Below, one piece after another: positions 57,165-64,000 of a stretch of DNA of 64,000 nt (the stretch's first letter is position 1; each line of letters starts with the position of its first letter). Source of the DNA: Heliocidaris erythrogramma. Its lineage: Eukaryota > Echinodermata > Echinoidea > Camarodonta > Echinometridae. The notes under the pieces are model-generated. The model did not search any database and was not told the DNA's origin. It was given only the letters and a program-made list of their open reading frames with translations. The stretch is taken from assembly GCA_025617745.1 (NCBI GenBank), contig CM046857.1, forward strand, positions 21,461,081 to 21,525,080, read 5' to 3'. The position numbers were made by a program, and so were the translations under genes.

Positions 57165-60100
57165 ATGAGTTCTGCTGCAGGTAACGCCTTCGTCTTCTCA
57201 TTCAAACTCAACAATGTCGTCATCAACTTTCCTGGCAAGGTCTTCCTGAGGCTCACCATCTTGGCTCCATCCAGGAAGGATCTTTTGAAGGAAGTTGTCT
57301 ACCAGTCAGGAGAGTCTGAAGAAGAGGTCAAAGGTCATGGCTTCGTTACTGATGTGGTAACTATATCTGCAGAGACCAAGAATGGATACCACTCATTTGC
57401 CAAATCAAATGTTACTTTCTATTTGCCAAAAGGTAATTGAATATGGGACTCTCTATTTGCCAAAAAGTTATTTGATGATGTTTCATCTGATGACTTGTAT
57501 GCAGTATTTTGTAATATTGCAAATTAAAACAGTTGGTTTATTCAAAATGCATTGTCTTTCTAGTTTGATATGTTAATTTGGGATACTTGTGTTATATAGG
57601 TGACAAGTTAATGTACAATACTTCAATTTGTAAAAGAAAGAAAAGAAGTAAAAGTGAAAACTTGTAAAGTTTTTTTTTTTATTTTCACAAGATCTGTGTC
57701 TAGTTGATGATTTATGTTTGTAGCTTTTTTCTCGAAAGAAATACTCTTGGCATCCTCTTTGTTCTTTTGTCAACAATCATCTTTTCAATTTGAAATCAAT
57801 AAATCCCACCCAAATAGGCTTGTGTCAAGATGGGAGAGGAAAAGATGTGAGCCTTGACATTGCAGCCTACGATCAGGCAGAAAATGTGAAGATTGCTGAG
57901 TCATCGTTCCTCATATATCCAAGAGAGAAGGAAAGCTCTGAGTCGGGCACAAGTGAGGAGATATACAGGAAATCAGGAGACCTGCTACTCACTACAAAGC
58001 TTCAAGAGGAATCTATTCTTGTCCAACTTGGCAAAGTGCATTATGAAGTAAGCAAGGGGTTTCTCTTTCGAATACAGGTTCTAAAAACACTGAGATCTAA
58101 ATTCTGATAAAGAGTCAAACTTCATGCTGGGTTTGAGTTGGCCTAGATTGTGTTAAACATAGTGTCTTAGACCAAGGTCTAAGTGATTGCTTTGATATGA
58201 ATTGAATTGAGCTTTAGCAGATCATTGTGTATAGATTTATTTTTTTAGTTTACAGGCCTGGATATTGTTTCACAGCAGTAAAATACATAATGTGATTTTG
58301 CAATTCTAAGATATGAATGTTAAAGATTCTAGTGAAGGTCGAGGTTTGCAAAATTAAGATAGAGGTCTAGTACAAAGTGTGTATTATGTCATAAAGATAT
58401 GGACCCTATTTCATAAAACTTGTTATAAAAAAAATTGCCCAAATTCTATAACAAATCTGCTCTCTCAGCCAATCAAATGCTAGGATTTCAGTAGCTTATA
58501 ACAGTTATTGTGACAGTGCCCTGGAATGTTCAAGACTTATCATGAAACATATGTGAAACAACAGTAATTATCTACCTTCCCTTAATATGCATTTATTCTT
58601 TGTATCAATCTTATTTCAGGCAAACTTACGACTGCAGGAGCCTCCCTCACCGATCCCCTCCACCCCATCCCCTCTCCCCTCCCCCACCATGGTCCCCACC
58701 CCACAACCGGAACCCCTGCCAGAAGTGGACCCAGACCTTCAGCTTGTGGATGGGCCAGAACCAAACCCTGTGGCTGTACCAGAACCAGAGCCAGAGCCGT
58801 TATCCAGGCAACGCACCCTGACCCCTCCTCCTGTTCCACCTGTGGTAAGCTTCAGTGTGCAGTACAGTTTGAATGTGTGATGATTGCTTGTTTTGGATCA
58901 AATAATCTGCATGAGTTTAAAGGGAAATTCAACTGCAGATTATGGACATTCTTATGCCGCAAGAGAACACCTGATGCCGTAGCTCCACGGGGCGCAAATT
59001 TAGGACAGACTGATCGCTGTGCAACATGTACGCACATCCTGAGCTGGAGCTCTCGTGCGAGATTTGGTCTGTGCAGTCCGAAATGTAATTGCATTAGTCC
59101 GACGAACATGTTTGATGCATAAACTTTATGTACGAGTGAATGGAGCTTATGCAATTCTAACTTTCCCCACGGCTGCCTGGTGGCGTGTCCCTTTAATATA
59201 CTGTGGGAACGGTCAACACTGTTGCAATTAATATGCTGGATTCATAATTTTTCTAAATGAAATAGTTTTAACTATTTACAGGCATCTTATGAATTCTCCA
59301 TTTATTCCCTGCGGCATGTGTATGAATTATCTAGTTGGTTGATGAACAGTTTACACATTTGTTCATCAACTGTGGCATTCACAGCATAGAATTAAGAATG
59401 TGCATACATGTTATTTTCTTTCTCTCTCTGTTATTTTCCATTTTGGGGGTTTTCTTGATATGATGAAGGGCTCTGGAAGTGAAAGATATCATTTAATTTC
59501 ATTATCATGGTAACTTACAGTGATTGCATGTTACAGCAATGTCATTCTTTTAGAGGTGAATATGATCATATTTTTAAGAAGGAAGAATTCTCTTTACTTT
59601 TGATTTACCATATTCCCAGGTGACCTTTGACCCTCCCAAACATGTGGCACCCAGCAGACCGTCTGGTATGGTGGCCCTCCCCAACCAAGAGGAGGTAGTG
59701 GTTATCGTCCATGCCGCCAGCGGCTTGTCGGCCCTTCAAGGCAACACCACCCCGCGTCCTTATGTATTGGGGTGAGTGTTCGAGGTGAAGGTTTCTACTC
59801 ATCTAATTTCTTGTATTTTTAGCTCACCTGAGCCTATGGCTCGAGTGAGCTATTGCGATGGAAATTTGTCCGTCGTCCGTCGTGCGTCGTCCGTTAACTT
59901 TTTACATTTTCATCTTCTTCTCCAAAACCCATGATCGGAATTCAACCAAACTTGGTAGGAATCATCCTTAGGGGTAGGGGACCCAAAGTTGCTAAAATGG
60001 TACATGTGGCCCCCAGGGGGGCCCAGGGGGAGGGCCCCCAATTGTAAAAGCTATGTAAATTTAAAACATCTTCTTCTCCAGAACCAGGCATAGCTCAGAC

Positions 60101-63100
60101 TTGGTATTTTGTATGGAGATACCTCTATAGATGAAGAATGAATGTTGTTCATGAAATTTCTCTGAGTGGCCCTATAGGGGCCCTGTGGGGGTAACATACT
60201 GGAGTGGGGGGGGGGGGGGCGCTGCCAGGCAAAATGTACATTCTGATCTTCTTCTCCAAAACACATGATCGGAATTCAACCAAACTTGGTAGGAATCATC
60301 CTTAGGGGTAGGGGACCCAAAGTTGCTAAAATGGTACATGTGGCCCCCAGGGGGCCCAGGGGGAAGGCCCCCAATTGTAAAAGCTATGTAAATTTCAAAC
60401 ATCTTCTTCTCCAGAACCAGGCATAGCTCATACTTGGTATTGTGTATGGAGATACCTCTATAGATGAAGAATGAATGTTGTTCATGAAATTTCTCTGAGT
60501 GGCCCTATAGGGGCCCTGTGGGGGTAACATACTGGAGGGGGGGGGGGGGCGCTGCCAGGCAAAATGTACATTCTGATCTTCTCCAAAACACATGATCGGA
60601 ATTCAACCAAACTTGGTAGGAATCATCCTTAGGGGTAGGGGACCCAAAGTTGCTAAAATGGTACATGTGGCCCCTAGGGGTGCCCAGGGGGAGGGCCCCC
60701 AATTGTAAAAGCTATGTAAATTTCAAACATCTTCTTCTCCAGAACCAGGCATAGCTCAGACTTGGTATTGTGTATGGAGATACCTCTATAGATGAAGAAT
60801 GAATGTTGTTCATGAAATTTCTCTGAGTGGCCCTATAGGGGCCCTGTGGGGGTAACATACTGGAGGGGGGGCGCTGCCAGGCAAAATGTACATTCTGATC
60901 TTCTCCAAAACACATGATCGGAATTCAACCAAACTTGGTAGGAATCATCCTTAGGGGGAGGGCCCCCAATTGTAAAAGCTATGTAAATTTCAAACATCTT
61001 CTTCTCCCGAACCAGGCATAGCTCATACTTGGTATTGTGTATGGAGATACCTCTATAGATGAAGAATGAATGTTGTTCATGAAATTTCTCTGAGTGGCCC
61101 TATAGGGGCCCTGTGGGGGTAACATACTGGAGGGGGGGGGGGGGGGCGCTGCCAGGCAAAATGTACATTCTGATCTTCTCCAAAACACATGATCGGAATT
61201 CAACCAAACTTGGTAGGAATCATCCTTAGGGGTAGGGGACCCAAAGTTGCTAAAATGGTACATGTGGCCCCTAGGGGGGCCCAGGGGGAGGGCCCCCAAT
61301 TGTAAAAGCTATGTAAATTTCAAACATCTTCTTCTCCAGAACCAGGCATAGCTCAGACTTGGTATTGTGTATGGAGATACCTCTATAGATGAAGAATGAA
61401 TGTTGTTCATGAAATTTCTCTGAGTGGCCCTGTAGGGGCCCTGTGGGGGTAACATACTGGAGGGGGGGGGGCGCTGCCAGGCAAAATTCTGATCTTCTCC
61501 AAAACACATGATCGGAATTCAACCAAACTTGGTAGGAATCATCCTTAGGGGGAGGGCCCCCAATTGTAAAAGCTATGTAAATTTCAAACATCTTCTTCTC
61601 CAGAACCAGGCATAGCTCAGACTTGGTATTGTGTATGGAGATTTTTTTCTGGGTGGCGCTATAGGGGGTCTGTGGGGGTAACATACTGGAGGGGGGGGGG
61701 TGGGGCAAGTTGTCCGCCATCCATAAACTTTTTACATTTTCAGCTTCTCCAAAACCCATGATTGGAATTTAACCGCACTTGGTAGGAAGCTCAGACTTGG
61801 TATTGTGTATAGAGATACCTCTATAGATGAAGAATGAAAGTTGTTCATGTGCTAGAGAGAACATGCACGAGATGTGAATTGATCCACCTCAGGTGAGCGT
61901 CGTGCCCCCTGGGGCTCTTGTTTTCAAAGAGTTTGGTTTGTTGGATTTAGATACGAGCACTGAATAGACGAAGATGAAGATCGTTTAGAGAACAATACCA
62001 CTAACATAACAAATTTTATACTCATTCTAAAGGATGTACATGTAAATGCTACATCCAAATTAATGCCCACAAATGATTGATACAGATAATATATACTGAG
62101 CAGACACCCCTGTGTGAAGTTATCAATATAATTGACCTGTTAAAAGTCTTCTAACACAGAATCTATTGTTGTTTTTTTTTTTCTTCAGGCTATGTTAGCA
62201 AATCAATTAAGCCTGAGTCGAATCGATTGGTTAGCCGGTGTTCGATCGAAGACATCGAATCCCGATTTCGTTTTGGCAAAACCGGTGCATCGATTTGTAG
62301 TCCGCCAGATTTTTGACTACTGTAGCCACCATGAAAAAAGCAAATAAAAAAAGATACTCCGTAACATACAGCATATACTAGCAGGGAATGTGAAGCCGAC
62401 TTCAAACCGCTGGCTAACTTTCGCTAATTCGCTCGCGGAGGACGTCGCGCTTTACCTGTGCTTTCTCTATGGAAAAATCGTTTTGTCGTTATGAACTGAA
62501 GTTTACGATATTATTCTTGCACTCTCTCTGCATTGTCAATTTGACAATTGTATAATTGAACATGATAAATACGGGCAAGATCACGAGTGTTCCTACTTAA
62601 TTCGCAATAACTATATCACACTCTCATCAAATTGGCAATTACTTCTTTGAAATGATCTGAAGCTGAATGAAGTCATGAGCGACGAAATGTTTATTTCGTA
62701 TTGTTTTTTTTTTTGCATCGAACAAACGTGTTCCATTCAGCTCTCCAAAGACAAAGTAAGATTATTAATTCTTTGAATTTGAATCATTGTCGGGTGTGTC
62801 GACAATGAGCATCGCTTCGTGCGACACTAGAGTGATATTTTGGCTAGCCATACGGACTAGAAACTTTAGATTTTGGCTAGTCCGTCGTGATTTTTACTAG
62901 CCATTGGCTAGCGGGCTATCGTTAATGTCGAGCAGCGAGAGCCCCATACATATGCCCGCGATGCCAGCGGACCGGTCACCGGTGCATGGTGCATGCACTG
63001 CGTGCAACTGTGTGCAACTCTGTTTTCACCGCCCATCATTTATCGATGCACCGGTATTCGACCGAATCAAAGCCGTCGAATCCCGGATTATGAAATATTC

Positions 63101-63859
63101 GATATGACTCAGGCTTAAAATCAATAGATAGGTTACTAAGCTGAATAGGTAGGAAAGAGCCATTTATCCTGTTTATGCCATTATTTTAGGAAAATTGTAC
63201 CAGGTTCGTCCAAGGGCAGGACAGCAGTACCTCATGTGAAGACACCATGGCAGAGTACCCATTCTACAGTTGACCCTACCATTAGTCCTGTATGGGAGGA
63301 TGTCATGTGCTGTAAGATACCTGCTGCTGATAGTACCTCAACTCAGTCTGATGGTAAGAACCTAGAAATAGAATGAAACCTTGTTCAAAATTATCACTCT
63401 TAATTCATTGCGTACCAAAATAAGGTGGTTCCTGTATTAGTCCTTGGGGATATAGAGAATTCGGTAGTTACCGGGTTACCAGGAAATCACCACCATTCCT
63501 GTATGAGAGGAAGTTATATGCTGTAAGATACCTGCTGTACATGTAGATAGCTCCTCAACTAAGTCTGATGGTAAGAAAAGAAGTTTTCCCTCATCCCAAA
63601 TCATCATGCATATGACCACTATTTCTCAAATGAAGGATTTTTGTTGACAGTTTGTTTCATGCAGTATCCAGTTCTTCCAATTTCTACAATGCCGTCCATA
63701 CAGAACTTGATGTTCCTAATTCATGTGTTTTCTTGATCTATTCTTTCAGTTCTGAGACTGAGAATCGTAGACCAACCTACCAAAACTGAAATCTCAACGT
63801 TTGATCTTCCACTCTCACTGCTTGAAGCATTCCATCATTATCACTTAGACCTTGTCCAG
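57165..63859 (+). CDS. CCDC33: C2-domain protein, CCDC33-like (5' exons; continues beyond window)
   Basis: Six coding exons join in frame with GT-AG borders: 57165-57432, 57818-58047, 58620-58844, 59620-59771, 63190-63353 and 63750-63859. The exon with the ATG begins after an acceptor near 57107 and has a stop in frame before the ATG, so that ATG is first. The first two exons form a beta-rich domain (FSFKLNNVVINFPGKVFLRL ... VSLDIAAYDQ). Exon 3 is a Pro/Glu-rich linker. Exons 4-6 encode a C2-like domain: VVVIVHAASGLSAL, TPRPYVLG, DPTISPVWEDVM, LRLRIVDQPT. CCDC33 proteins combine a C2 domain with later coiled coils, expected beyond the window. The name is a recollection-based guess; the gene itself is well supported. 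Confidence 0.8.
59819..61922 (-). mobile_element. Tandem-repeat element with terminal hairpin, copy 2 (inverted)
   Basis: Same family as 32411-34354 in opposite orientation. It begins TTAGCTCACCTGAGCC with the terminal hairpin and ends GGTGAGCGTCGTGCCCCC then GGGGCTCTTGTT. The array of roughly 330 bp units is more irregular here, with two shortened units near 60950 and 61550. It lies in the large intron of the C2-domain gene, starting about 50 bp after the donor at 59772. Confidence 0.8.
62208..63117. mobile_element. hAT-like non-autonomous element, 910 bp
   Basis: The ends TAAGCCTGAGTC and GACTCAGGCTTA are exact inverses. AAATCAAT stands on both sides (62200-62207 and 63118-63125), a perfect 8 bp target duplication typical of hAT. 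Subterminal blocks (CGAATCCCG, CCGGTGCATCGAT) are also mirrored. No transposase frame was seen. It lies in the intron just before the exon at 63190. Confidence 0.85.
63491..63577 (+). pseudogene. Decayed duplicate of part of the exon at 63190-63353
   Basis: This intronic stretch repeats the 3' half of the preceding exon and its donor: CTGTATGAGAGGAAGTTATATGC against CTGTATGGGAGGATGTCATGTGC, then TGTAAGATACCTGCTG, ending AGTCTGATGGTAAGAA. A 12-base insertion containing ACATGTAGATAG and substitutions break the original frame. There is no acceptor directly before it. Confidence 0.8.
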
Positions 63860-64000
63860 GTAAGATGCATGTATTGCTTCTTAGTTTTATGCTACCACAA
63901 ATGCATGAAAGTGCTAGATAAAATGGGTAATAACACCAACACAACTGCATTCTTAAATTTAGCAGGGCTCGACTTTTAACGGTGACCCAGGTGCTGATGG

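Overview
The window is animal nuclear DNA, AT-rich and intron-rich, with dense small transposons and several GT-AG spliced genes of metazoan type. The mix of tandem Ig-domain genes, Ty3/gypsy elements, internally tandem-repeated elements and abundant short TIR elements suits a marine invertebrate. I favour an echinoderm such as a sea urchin, but the sequence alone does not prove the taxon.

Layout. 1-16 kb: three related minus-strand immunoglobulin-like membrane protein genes: a 5' fragment at 1-424, an intact 358-codon reading frame at 6021-7097, and a decayed copy at 15034-15495. Small inverted-repeat elements lie between them. 17.6-25.4 kb: the 3' part of a tepsin gene (AP-4 accessory protein; plus strand, three exons seen), with two near-identical internally tandem-repeated elements, one upstream in an intron and one about 80 bp after the stop codon. 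25.4-31 kb: no gene seen, many MITE-like repeats. 31.3-38.7 kb: a complete four-exon minus-strand gene for mitochondrial ATP synthase subunit f, its introns filled with repeats. 38.7-43.5 kb: poly-G-rich repeats and a plus-strand segment resembling SRP (7SL) RNA. 44.2-52.6 kb: an 8.4 kb Ty3/gypsy LTR retrotransposon with near-identical LTRs, coding frames shifted at two internal points, and a PHD finger at the integrase C-terminus. 52.7-57 kb: duplicated and inverted segments holding two copies of an unidentified minus-strand exon, plus a paralogous copy of the retrotransposon's target site without the insertion. 57.1-63.9 kb: the first six coding exons of a plus-strand C2-domain gene, probably CCDC33-like, with a tandem-repeat element and a hAT-like element in one intron.

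The host genes do not form one pathway: tepsin acts in AP-4 vesicle trafficking, subunit f in the mitochondrial inner membrane, the Ig proteins at the cell surface. The common thread is transposon load in introns and at gene ends. Splice sites, exon phases and family identities were read by eye; no alignments or database searches were run.
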